DNA from: JAYUKV01 sp043764135
Lineage (GTDB): Bacteria; Patescibacteriota; JACMRA01
Length of the DNA stretch: 9,984 bases
Assembly: GCA_043764135.1 (NCBI GenBank)
Contig: JAYUKV010000106.1
Coordinates: 1-9,984, forward strand
Reading direction: 5' to 3'
The first letter of the stretch is position 1; each line of letters starts with the position of its first letter. The position numbers and the translations under genes are program-made. Positions 1-5,877 of the stretch are shown piece after piece. The notes under the pieces were generated by a model. It did not search any database. It saw only the letters and a program-made list of their open reading frames with translations, and was not told the origin of the DNA.

Positions 1-38
1 TTTAACTTTGTCTTTGCAATTACACTTAATACAAAATA

Positions 39-64
39 TATCCTCATGAATATTCATGAGGATA
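39..64. repeat. 26-bp perfect palindrome (hairpin)
   Basis: The stretch is a perfect inverted repeat; its 5' half reads TATCCTCATGAAT and the 3' half is its exact reverse complement. The transcript would fold into a long hairpin on either strand. The flanks are AT-rich but hold no clean T-run, so it could end transcription from a plus-strand gene left of the window or serve as a second, back-up terminator for minus-strand transcripts. The role is inferred; the symmetry is seen directly. Confidence 0.6.
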
Positions 65-176
65 ATATTATTGATCTATTTGATTTAAGCAATGCCAAAA
101 TATAAAAAAACCACCTTAATAAATAAGGCGGTCTGGGTGGTCGAACGAACTGAAATAAAACATTTAGAATTAACAT
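54..176 (-). CDS. possible 40-aa ORF with a perfect SD, overlapping a terminator
   Basis: An ATG at 176-174 is preceded by AGGAGG (185-190) at 8 nt, the best SD in the window, and opens a 40-codon frame ending in TGA at 56-54. The predicted peptide starts MLILNVLFQF, has an RPPRPP stretch and then a hydrophobic patch (about residues 18-30). I do not recognise it. The intrinsic terminator at 104-131 lies inside the frame, so most transcripts from the gene upstream would end before the ORF is complete. It may be a true microprotein, a translated control element, or just a 3' UTR with a chance SD. Low confidence. Confidence 0.22.
   Translation of the reverse strand: MLILNVLFQFVRPPRPPYLLRWFFYILALLKSNRSIILSS
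104..131 (-). terminator. intrinsic terminator after the 65-aa gene
   Basis: On the minus strand CCGCCTTA pairs with TAAGGTGG (one G-U pair) around a 5-nt loop and is followed by seven T (110-104). This is a classical rho-independent terminator, 78 nt beyond the stop of the 65-aa gene. An alternative pairing of ACCACC (139-134) with the same GGTGGT arm is possible. Confidence 0.8.
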
Positions 177-208
177 GTTGAATTCCTCCTAGGAAAAAAT
201 ATACAAAC

Positions 209-406
209 TTAGATGTGCCCTTTTCTCTGAAGTCTTTCAACAGTTTCAGTAGTAGCTCTTTCAAGCGAAGCCAAAAGTGCTTTAGTGCGTTTTTTTTGCT
301 GGCGAACGGCTTGGGGCTTTTTTTTCCCTTTCTTATTGGACTTCTTAACGTCGTCTTGCATTTGATATTTCTTTTCGATTCTTGAGAAATCCATTTTTGT
401 CTCCAA
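209..406 (-). CDS. small basic protein, 65 aa, unknown
   Basis: Not recognised. The protein is highly charged: residues 22-42 are mostly Lys, Arg and Gln (KKSNKKGKKK and similar), followed by a likely amphipathic helix around residues 43-60. There is no signal peptide or membrane segment. The basic centre suggests binding to nucleic acid or the ribosome, but that is inference from composition only. The start is well supported: GGAG lies 6 nt before the ATG, and a promoter with consensus TTGACA lies about 20-50 nt further upstream. The gene is monocistronic, between its own promoter (428-456) and a strong terminator (104-131). That arrangement, plus the good SD, argues for a real and probably well-expressed gene despite the small size. 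Confidence 0.75.
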   Translation of the reverse strand: METKMDFSRIEKKYQMQDDVKKSNKKGKKKPQAVRQQKKRTKALLASLERATTETVERLQRKGHI

Positions 407-427
407 AAATATATGGATGGATATTTA

Positions 428-456
428 AACTTACCATAATATGGTGATTATGTCAA
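428..456 (-). promoter_or_regulatory. promoter of the 65-aa gene (extended -10)
   Basis: On the minus strand, -35 TTGACA (456-451), a 17-bp spacer ending TATGG, and -10 TAAGTT (433-428). The TG one base before the -10 makes it an extended -10 promoter. The same layout recurs ahead of the genes at 505-687 and 826-1653. The 5' UTR would be about 20 nt and contains the SD. Confidence 0.6.
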
Positions 457-468
457 ATATAAAAATTT

Positions 469-498
469 ACCCCTGTAATATTTAAATATTACAGGGGT
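469..498 (-). terminator. long hairpin after the 60-aa gene
   Basis: A 30-bp perfect inverted repeat (ACCCCTGTAATATTT and its reverse complement) begins 6 nt after the stop of the minus-strand 60-aa gene. On the minus strand it is followed by TAAATTTTTAT, a moderately T-rich tail. It most likely terminates that transcript. It also separates it from the promoter of the next gene, whose -35 begins 12 nt beyond. Confidence 0.65.
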
Positions 499-504
499 TT
501 AGTC

Positions 505-687
505 TTAACGACTCATTCCAAAAAGCGAAACTAACACATAAGATACTACGATTCCAGGGCTAAATACAACTGACAAAATCTTGTCAGAAGTCGAACTAGC
601 ATTACCACCTCCAAGGATGAATAAGAATCCAAAACCAATACTAACGACGCAATAAGCGCCAAGAGCTAGAGTAAGAATTGTGGACAT
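505..687 (-). CDS. small membrane protein, 60 aa, unknown
   Basis: Not recognised. Two hydrophobic helices (about residues 4-26 and 37-57) are joined by a short polar loop, GGGNASSTSDK, giving a hairpin-like inner-membrane protein with very short tails. There is no cysteine-box lipoprotein signal. Helix-loop-helix microproteins of this type occur as pilin-like subunits, toxins and small regulators of membrane proteins, but nothing in the sequence selects one of these. The start is supported by AAAGG 9-10 nt before the ATG. The gene is monocistronic, with an extended -10 promoter at 727-755 and a hairpin terminator right after the stop. Confidence 0.75.
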   Translation of the reverse strand: MSTILTLALGAYCVVSIGFGFLFILGGGNASSTSDKILSVVFSPGIVVSYVLVSLFGMSR

Positions 688-726
688 AATTTTTTACCTT
701 TATACAATTGTGAGTTGATTTTCTTA

Positions 727-755
727 CAATTATCACAAAATCGGTTTATAGTCAA
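727..755 (-). promoter_or_regulatory. promoter of the 60-aa membrane protein
   Basis: On the minus strand, -35 TTGACT (755-750), a 17-bp spacer ending TTGTGA, and -10 TAATTG (732-727). The -10 itself is poor, but the TG-A just ahead of it and the exact 17-bp spacing match the promoters at 428-456 and 1688-1716. The leader of about 30-35 nt contains the SD. Confidence 0.5.
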
Positions 756-778
756 GTCTCTAAGTTAAAAATAAATAA

Positions 779-802
779 CCGACCCATGTAAATATGGGTC
801 GG
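779..802 (-). terminator. intrinsic terminator after the 275-aa gene
   Basis: CCGACCCAT and ATGGGTCGG form a 9-bp stem with a 6-nt loop, 23 nt after the stop of the 275-aa gene. On the minus strand the tail is TTATTTATTTTTAA. It ends the 275-aa transcript and probably also any read-through from the protease gene. The -35 of the next gene (750-755) starts only about 24 nt further on. Confidence 0.75.
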
Positions 803-825
803 AAAGGGATCAGAAATTGCAGAAT

Positions 826-1653
826 TTATGCAATAATCTGATACTGTGATTCACTAGGGATGAATTCTGCTCCATATTTCACACCAACAGCATTTGCAGA
901 GGTATCCACCAATAGGTTGCCATTTGGCATCTCCTTAAAGTTTGCAGGCATGAAAAATGCCAGGTTATCAATAGCAGGCAAGTATTGATTACGAGGATCA
1001 GAGAAGCCAACAATAACATTAGTATCACGTCGGGTAAAATCAGGGAAGTCTCCCAAGACCTTATGGCTATTTTCGTACAAAGGGACAACAACGCTCGACC
1101 CTTCGTATGCAACCTGATAAGTTGTCATAACAACACCTCGATCATTATCGGTTTGATAGAATCGACCGATCACAGGTTGTTGTGCCAATTCTGGTTTTTG
1201 GGAAGCAGTTTCAATAGCAGCATTGCCGCCATCTTCAAACAATTGGACGAATCTTTTATCATTTGAACCCTTTTGCACTTCTGAAAGTAAGCCTGCAGAG
1301 CAATTAGCTTCCACAACCATACCGTCTAAATAAGATCTCTGAGAGGAAGTTGGCTGAAGACTTTTGGAACCATCAAAAGACATCATAATCCGAGAAACGG
1401 GTGTGAAATTATCCACTACTGCTTTCACATAATTAACAGTTTTATCAGCAGAAGGTCCAGTTTCAATAAGCTCAAATTGGTTGTAACCTGGATAGAAAAA
1501 GAATCCACCAAGAGTACCTTTTTTAGCTTCAACCATCATCATATAAATGATGTGGGCAACTTTGGCTTGTTGATCAATACTAACAACAATTGTTGAATTG
1601 ACACCATCTTTTGAAGAACCTAGAACTTGCTTGTCTGAAAGATTAATACACAT
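826..1653 (-). CDS. hypothetical soluble protein, 275 aa
   Basis: Not recognised. The start MCINLSDKQV is chosen over an in-frame ATG at 1746 because GAGG lies 9 nt ahead of it and a promoter sits at 1688-1716. The longer form would overlap the end of the protease gene by 53 nt and add a Cys/Lys-rich tail that looks like read-through. The protein has no signal peptide or membrane helix. Visible patches are a Met triplet near residue 37, a glycine/phenylalanine patch (GGFFFYPGYNQFELIETG, about 48-65) and many Gly-Asn-Asp turns, suggesting a compact, mostly beta fold. The coding sequence looks richer in G+C than the genes to its right. Together with the strong SD and its own promoter and terminator, this suggests high expression or a different origin; both are inference. 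Confidence 0.8.
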   Translation of the reverse strand: MCINLSDKQVLGSSKDGVNSTIVVSIDQQAKVAHIIYMMMVEAKKGTLGGFFFYPGYNQFELIETGPSADKTVNYVKAVVDNFTPVSRIMMSFDGSKSLQPTSSQRSYLDGMVVEANCSAGLLSEVQKGSNDKRFVQLFEDGGNAAIETASQKPELAQQPVIGRFYQTDNDRGVVMTTYQVAYEGSSVVVPLYENSHKVLGDFPDFTRRDTNVIVGFSDPRNQYLPAIDNLAFFMPANFKEMPNGNLLVDTSANAVGVKYGAEFIPSESQYQIIA

Positions 1654-1687
1654 TGTAACTGTCCTCGAACTTAAGTTGACTTTATAA

Positions 1688-1716
1688 GTCTTATCACATT
1701 TTTTGAAACAAGTCAA
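1688..1716 (-). promoter_or_regulatory. promoter of the 275-aa gene, inside the end of the protease gene
   Basis: On the minus strand, -35 TTGACT (1716-1711), a 17-bp spacer ending ATGTGA, and -10 TAAGAC (1693-1688). The TGA that completes the extended -10 (TG-A-TAAGAC) is the stop codon of the protease gene. Layout and spacing are the same as at 428-456 and 727-755. The leader is about 28 nt and holds the SD. Confidence 0.55.
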
Positions 1717-2479
1717 ACAATTTATATGATTTAATATAGTAACCAAGATTCATCAATATTGGTGTATGGTCCTGATTGATTGATTGTTGGATAAACAAAG
1801 GACCTTTGAATAAAATTCCTAAGAAAATCAACCTTGTCCCATCATTAACAAACTTACCTAAATTCTTATCATAGTATCCACTTTCATTAAGAATAAATAT
1901 TGGAGATCCTGAAGAACCTGGAAATGCTGCAATATCGATAACACCATAGCCATTTAGACTCAGCCCTTGTTGTGAATTCTTAAAATCATAAGCTGGATGG
2001 GAAGCTGTAAAACCTTTTCTTATTAAAGGTAAATTGTTTGCTTCGTCCCACAGACCGTTAGGATAACCGATCATTACAACTTCTTCTAAAGCGTTTAAAG
2101 AGTCCAATTGAACTTGATCTGGAACATGTGACACAGTAATAGACTGATAGTAAGGTGTGATTCCTTGAGCTCTGACATATTCTAATATTGGCTTCAATTC
2201 ACAACTAACTAAATCATGTTCTTTATGTTCATTCCATGTTGTTTGTAATACTACTTCGAGATTTTGCGAAGATATCTGACCTTCAGTCACAAAGTGCAAA
2301 TGAAATTTCATTTCTTTACTATTAATCATTTGATCAATAACATGCTTGTTAGTTACAATTACTGGATTAGAATTATCTCCTATGTAGTCAAAGATAAAGC
2401 CAGTTGCTTTTGAATTTTCAATCTCAAGTCTGATTGTAGAGTAAAGAAGTTTTTCACTAATTGATTTAGGTAATTTCAT
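1694..2479 (-). CDS. trypsin-like serine protease (S1 fold), cytoplasmic
   Basis: A 261-aa trypsin-like peptidase. The catalytic triad is readable in order: His46 in TNKHV, Asp89 in HDL, and Ser190 in PGSSGSP, which stands for the usual GDSGGP. The stretch VVMIGYPNGLWDEANNLP (about 134-151), followed by a basic patch, resembles the bacterial single-domain trypsin-like peptidases that cleave or regulate other cellular proteins. There is no signal peptide, PDZ domain or membrane helix, so it should act in the cytoplasm, unlike DegP/HtrA. Its ATG lies 13 nt after the stop of the histidine-rich membrane protein gene, with no terminator between, so the two are probably cotranscribed. No usable SD is seen: the nearest purine run (GGGGG) is about 18 nt away. 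The substrate is unknown. Such proteases also occur in defence or stress loci, but nothing here shows that role. Confidence 0.85.
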   Translation of the reverse strand: MKLPKSISEKLLYSTIRLEIENSKATGFIFDYIGDNSNPVIVTNKHVIDQMINSKEMKFHLHFVTEGQISSQNLEVVLQTTWNEHKEHDLVSCELKPILEYVRAQGITPYYQSITVSHVPDQVQLDSLNALEEVVMIGYPNGLWDEANNLPLIRKGFTASHPAYDFKNSQQGLSLNGYGVIDIAAFPGSSGSPIFILNESGYYDKNLGKFVNDGTRLIFLGILFKGPLFIQQSINQDHTPILMNLGYYIKSYKLFDLFQKM

Positions 2480-2492
2480 ATAAAATTTTTAA

Positions 2493-3290
2493 TTATCCCC
2501 CACAAGTTGATTCTGATAATGGTTCAAGATTAGAGAATTTTTCTTTAACTTTTTCATCACTTGGTTTTTCAGGTTGAGCAAAGATTACAATATCTCCTAA
2601 CAAATTATTAATTTTTTTAAGCTCTTCTTGATTGTTGGTAATAGTATTATTCTGGTTTTGAGTCTTAGTCTCTTTATCATCATCAGTAGAATGTGCATTT
2701 GCAGTTAATAATTTGAAACTTTGCTTTTTCTCATTATCTAAAGACTCTTTGATTGTGGATTTTATACCAAGGAGTGTTTCAATATCTTTTTGTAAAAAAT
2801 CATCTGTTGATTTTAGTTCAAATTTTTCATTAGAACCAGAGTAGATCCATAATTTATCTTCATTAGTTAATTTTGGTAAGGCTTTGGCGTGAATTGGTAT
2901 TAATGAAAGATTCACTTCTTCGTCTTTACTTGCTCTTATACCAATATATGAATCAAACCAGTCGATCTTATTCAAACCATAATATTTTAAAATCTGACCT
3001 CCTGTAATCGCTTGCCAATGTAGGTGTAATATATGATTTTTCTTATCGTGGAAATGTAGAGGTGTTTTAGTAATTCCAGATTCACATTGATCTTTGGAAT
3101 AACCTTCTTGATATTTATCAGAAGCAAAATTCTCTTCTACCCCATTATAACTAAAAGATAGTCGTATATGTGCATGCTCATACTCAGGGTATGCTATATT
3201 ATCAGGATTAGAGATTGCTACTAGAGCTACAAATAGTCCAATAATCAATAAAAAAGTTAGTACTCTTTTTGATATCATCAGTAATTTCAT
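2493..3290 (-). CDS. membrane-anchored histidine-rich extracytoplasmic protein, 265 aa
   Basis: Numbering is from the ATG at 3290, preferred over the one at 3332 because a promoter (3298-3325) places transcription right at it. A further in-frame ATG four codons on (3278) is also possible. Residues 8-27 form a single hydrophobic helix after a Lys-Arg start, so the rest should lie outside the cytoplasm as an anchored or secreted protein. The first outer region carries clustered histidines: H39 and H41 (HAHI), then after C69 H79, H81, H86, H89 and H91 (LHFHD...HILHLHW), followed by a GGQ-KYYGLN motif. The pattern suggests a metal-binding fold, perhaps copper, zinc or iron; that is inference. The C-terminal half is low-complexity, rich in Asn, Asp, Lys and Gln, and ends in TCGG with a second cysteine. 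It leads a unit with the protease gene 13 nt downstream. Family not identified. Confidence 0.8.
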   Translation of the reverse strand: MKLLMISKRVLTFLLIIGLFVALVAISNPDNIAYPEYEHAHIRLSFSYNGVEENFASDKYQEGYSKDQCESGITKTPLHFHDKKNHILHLHWQAITGGQILKYYGLNKIDWFDSYIGIRASKDEEVNLSLIPIHAKALPKLTNEDKLWIYSGSNEKFELKSTDDFLQKDIETLLGIKSTIKESLDNEKKQSFKLLTANAHSTDDDKETKTQNQNNTITNNQEELKKINNLLGDIVIFAQPEKPSDEKVKEKFSNLEPLSESTCGG

Positions 3291-3297
3291 ACTTATA

Positions 3298-3325
3298 TTA
3301 ATACTATAAACATTGCAATTGTCAA
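3298..3325 (-). promoter_or_regulatory. promoter for the His-rich protein/protease unit; likely leaderless
   Basis: On the minus strand, consensus -35 TTGACA (3325-3320), a 16-bp spacer, and -10 TATTAA (3303-3298). Only 7 nt separate the -10 from the ATG at 3290, so transcription would start at or next to the start codon. No SD is present, which fits a leaderless mRNA. Confidence 0.5.
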
Positions 3326-3417
3326 ACGGCAAATTATGCTATTAAATCCAATAAAAATAACTCTTTTAATTATAGCTTAATCTATATAAGTGGACTATAT
3401 TAAAGCGGATCAATAAT

Positions 3418-3444
3418 TTAACCTTCCAAAAATTGGAAGGTTAA
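3418..3444 (-). terminator. hairpin terminator after the MurA-fusion gene
   Basis: A 12-bp perfect stem (TTAACCTTCCAA with its complement) closes on a 3-nt loop and starts 4 nt after the MurA stop. On the minus strand it is followed by ATTATTG, a weak T-tail. Position and stability make it the likely end of the murA transcript. The symmetrical stem could also act on plus-strand transcripts. Confidence 0.65.
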
Positions 3445-3448
3445 TAAA

Positions 3449-4975
3449 TTAAATAAATTTGATATCTGCTCCGAGAGTTTGAAGTCTCATGATAATATTC
3501 TCGTACCCTCTATAAATCGAATATAGATTGTAAAGTTTAGAATTTCCTTGAGCGCTCAACATAGCAATCAATACAATCATGGCAGGACGTAGTGCCGGAG
3601 GGCAAGTTACTTGACCAGGTTTGAACTTCTTTTGTCCATTGATGTATAGACAATGTGGATTAGCTAATTGCATATCAGCACCCAAATCTGCAAGTTTAAG
3701 GAAGTGGGTAACCCTTACTTCATAAACCCAATCTAAAATGAGACTCCTACCTTCTGCAAGTGCACAAATAGGAACAAAGAATGGTAGGTTATCGATGTTA
3801 AGTGCAGGATATGGTCCGCAACTTATTTTATCGGGAAGTGCTACAAGCTTTGTAGTTTTATGTACGATTACATCTGCAAGATTAGTTCTTTTATTGTCTG
3901 ACTTATACACATCTGAGATTGTGAACTGAACACCCATTTCCTTCATTTTTTCAATTTCAATTTCCAAAAAATCGATAGGACATCTGGTAATTGTTAGCTC
4001 TGATTTTGTACAGACAGCTAATGAGAAAAACATCATTGACTCAATCGGATCTTCTGAATTGAAATATTCAATTGTTTTGCGAATATCCTTGAGGCCTTTG
4101 ACTTTTAGAATGTGTGTTCCCACACCTTCAATTTCGACTCCGAGATCTTGCAAGAAGAAACAGACTTCTTGGACCATATAATTACTAGGTGCAAATTTTA
4201 TTGTGGTTAGACCAGAATACTTGGCAGCAGCTATAAGTAGCAACTCTGCACCAGTATCACTAGCTTCAGTCATTGTAATATTTACATCTGGATATGAATC
4301 GAGATCTGTAAGTGGAGAATAAATATCATAAGAGTTTTCTGTGACTTTAATATCTACTCCAAATTTTTTGAGACCGTTTAAGTGTGGTGTGATTGTACGT
4401 GTTCCAAGTGTACAGCCTTGTGAATGAGGTAGTTGACATTCTTCAAAATCATGAATTAGAACACCAATAAACATCAAGATAGTTCTAGTTCTAGAAGCAG
4501 ATTCATAGTTAATGTTTTCAAGTTGAAGTCTTTTTGGTCTGTCAATCAATAAAGTATTTTCAGACAACCATTTGACTCTCACTCCAATACTAGACATAAC
4601 TTCTAGAATTCTATTAACTTCTTCAATTCGAGGTACACCGTGAAGTGTTGTTGATCCGTAGTTAAGAAGTGCAGCACAAAGCAATCCCATTGCACCGTTT
4701 TTACTGGTGTTGGTTTGGATTGTTCCTTTTAGTTCTTTACCGCCATTGATTTCTACATCTATACTTTTGGTGGCAATCTGAACAATTGGTTTGTTCAATG
4801 CTACAGACAGTCCATTAAGTGTTTGAGTGGTCATGTTTTGTTCTCCTCTTTCAATTCTCGCGATAACTGGTTGCGATGTGTTTAGCATTACAGCTAATTC
4901 AGTTTGAGTCAAATTCCTACTTTCTCTCAAGCTTTTGATAAAATTACCTAGATCTTTTAAATCAATTTGTTTCAT
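3449..4975 (-). CDS. murA: HTH-MurA fusion: UDP-GlcNAc enolpyruvyl transferase with an N-terminal XRE domain
   Basis: A 508-aa protein numbered from the ATG at 4975. Residues 5-64 form an XRE/Cro-type helix-turn-helix (LRESRNLTQTELAVMLNTSQ, then IERGEQN). Residues 71-508 are a full-length MurA, which transfers enolpyruvate from PEP to UDP-GlcNAc in the first committed step of peptidoglycan synthesis. MurA residues can be read in order: K92-N93 (TSKNG, PEP/substrate), the SRTRT segment (162-164), catalytic loop Cys188 (QGCTLGTR), general-base Asp309 (EDPIES), Arg421 (EVRVTHF) and a YRGYE C-terminal motif. The loop residue is Cys, so fosfomycin sensitivity is expected from family knowledge. Usual MurA is about 420 aa; the extra length is the HTH. 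An in-frame ATG at 4993 lies inside the palindrome and was rejected; no SD precedes either. A consensus TTGACA is at 5042-5047. The gene stands alone between two terminators. Confidence 0.92.
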   Translation of the reverse strand: MKQIDLKDLGNFIKSLRESRNLTQTELAVMLNTSQPVIARIERGEQNMTTQTLNGLSVALNKPIVQIATKSIDVEINGGKELKGTIQTNTSKNGAMGLLCAALLNYGSTTLHGVPRIEEVNRILEVMSSIGVRVKWLSENTLLIDRPKRLQLENINYESASRTRTILMFIGVLIHDFEECQLPHSQGCTLGTRTITPHLNGLKKFGVDIKVTENSYDIYSPLTDLDSYPDVNITMTEASDTGAELLLIAAAKYSGLTTIKFAPSNYMVQEVCFFLQDLGVEIEGVGTHILKVKGLKDIRKTIEYFNSEDPIESMMFFSLAVCTKSELTITRCPIDFLEIEIEKMKEMGVQFTISDVYKSDNKRTNLADVIVHKTTKLVALPDKISCGPYPALNIDNLPFFVPICALAEGRSLILDWVYEVRVTHFLKLADLGADMQLANPHCLYINGQKKFKPGQVTCPPALRPAMIVLIAMLSAQGNSKLYNLYSIYRGYENIIMRLQTLGADIKFI

Positions 4976-4982
4976 ATAAAAT

Positions 4983-4998
4983 ATATCATACATGATAT
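4983..4998. promoter_or_regulatory. candidate operator just upstream of murA
   Basis: A palindrome with 7-bp arms, ATATCAT-AC-ATGATAT, sits 7 nt upstream of the chosen murA start. On the minus strand it also contains TATGAT (4990-4985), a possible -10. Two-fold symmetric sites of this size are typical targets of XRE-family dimers, and the gene itself starts with an XRE domain, so autoregulation is the simplest guess. The symmetry is seen; the binding is inferred. Confidence 0.4.
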
Positions 4999-5065
4999 GT
5001 TCAGTAGATACGAAGCTTATTTTTTATAAATATGTAAATATTGTCAAGAGTGACAAACAATTAAT

Positions 5066-5087
5066 AAAAAAAGAACCAATTAGGTTC
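5066..5087 (-). terminator. intrinsic terminator between the small membrane ORF and murA
   Basis: On the minus strand GAACC (5087-5083) pairs with GGTTC (5077-5073) around a 5-nt loop and is followed by seven T (5072-5066), then ATTAA. The stem is short but the T-tract is clean. The TGA of the overlapping small membrane ORF runs directly into the stem. Confidence 0.65.
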
Positions 5088-5330
5088 AAATTTTTATATT
5101 TTTGTAGATATTAAATAGTATTAAAATCGGTAATAATATATAATAAAATATTGCTACTTCATAAATAATATTCTGGCCAACATTAACACCGAATAATCCA
5201 ATACATACAAAAGTAATTAATAATATTGTATTTAATATAGTGAATATTAGTTGTTACGCTGGTTGCGAATACTGAAAAATATCCCAAAAATTGGGATGAA
5301 TATAGATATAGATTGGATTACTTTGTTCAT
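5086..5330 (-). pseudogene. possible small membrane protein split by a -1 frameshift
   Basis: An ATG at 5330, 7 nt after the stop of the secreted-protein gene, opens a frame of 27 codons (start MNKVIQSISIFIPIFG) that stops at 5247. A second frame, 5253-5086, has no ATG, GTG or TTG start and encodes 55 hydrophobic residues (LIFTILNTILLITFVCIGLF near its start, YYILLPILILF near its end). It ends at a TGA that touches the terminator at 5066-5087. Removing one frameshift after codon 26 would give an 81-aa, three-helix membrane protein. A broken gene or a sequencing error would explain both halves. Against this, AT-rich DNA easily encodes Ile/Leu runs, and a candidate terminator at 5276-5297 lies inside the first half. 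Confidence 0.35.
5276..5297 (-). terminator. candidate terminator of the secreted-protein gene
   Basis: ATCCCAA and TTGGGAT form a 7-bp stem with a 3-nt loop, and on the minus strand ATTTTTC follows. It lies about 40 nt past the stop of the 167-aa secreted-protein gene. It competes with reading the same bases as the start of a small membrane protein. Confidence 0.45.
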
Positions 5331-5337
5331 ATTTATT

Positions 5338-5841
5338 TTAATATTGTTTTGTACATTTTCCTTTTTCAACTGGACCTATGTTCTTAATACCTCCAAGGTC
5401 AATAATTTTTCCAGATTTGGTATTTACATGAAGTGAAAACAAAAGATCTTCGTATGACAAATAATTATGAATCATTCTTTGTAGGTGATAATATTGATTG
5501 TTATTTGATTTTGAGTATGTTCCTAAATGTCTCCAAGCATAACTAGAAGTACCTTGAACACCACCCCATAAGGAAGTATATGTTCGTGCGAATTTACTTT
5601 TAAATTCAATGTTTTGAACATCACCGTACACACTTGCTTTTATATCCATTCTAAATGAGTTGTCATTGTTACACACCCTTACCTCTTTAATACCTGATCC
5701 ATAATAGATACTTTGAGCATTTGCTTCATTTTGGATCACTTGCAATTGATTATCCTTTGATACAATTGCAACAGTTGAAATAATACCAAAAGTTAATAAA
5801 CTAAGAGTTGAGTTGATGAAATGTTTGAGGACAGTTTTCAT
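5338..5841 (-). CDS. small secreted or membrane-anchored protein, 167 aa, unknown
   Basis: Not recognised. The N-terminus (MKTVLKHF, then a hydrophobic stretch at about residues 8-27) is a signal peptide or anchor. An A-N-A motif at 40-42 before Gln43 could be a signal peptidase I site, although it is farther from the hydrophobic core than usual. The mature part is rich in Tyr, Ser and Asn and has only two cysteines, C57 and C163, near its two ends, which would allow one disulfide. A central SLWGGVQGTSSYAWRHLGTY stretch (90-109) has the aromatic/Gly character of beta-rich exported proteins. The start is supported by CAGG 7 nt before the ATG. The gene follows the Uup gene by 77 nt and has its own presumed promoter containing a run of eight C, so expression may vary between cells. 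Confidence 0.75.
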   Translation of the reverse strand: MKTVLKHFINSTLSLLTFGIISTVAIVSKDNQLQVIQNEANAQSIYYGSGIKEVRVCNNDNSFRMDIKASVYGDVQNIEFKSKFARTYTSLWGGVQGTSSYAWRHLGTYSKSNNNQYYHLQRMIHNYLSYEDLLFSLHVNTKSGKIIDLGGIKNIGPVEKGKCTKQY

Positions 5842-5877
5842 TTTGTAACCTGAGTAATTCGTTAAAGTTTTGGACTA

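Noticed and set aside
879..1112. 77-codon minus-strand frame overlapping the 275-aa gene in another frame
   Set aside because: Shadow of the real gene; no start signal and an unnatural Leu-rich composition.
985..1266. 93-codon plus-strand reading frame opposite the 275-aa gene
   Set aside because: It is antisense to a gene with a clear SD, promoter and terminator, and has no SD or recognisable protein features.
1654..1746. Longer N-terminus for the 275-aa protein, starting at 1746
   Set aside because: It would overlap the protease gene and lies upstream of the promoter and SD found at 1688-1716 and 1662-1666.
3738..3929. 63-codon plus-strand frame within murA
   Set aside because: Antisense to a well-supported MurA domain; no SD or promoter.
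5251..5436. 61-codon plus-strand frame with a hydrophobic core
   Set aside because: Starts at TTG without SD and is largely antisense to the secreted-protein gene; the minus-strand reading fits the terminators better.
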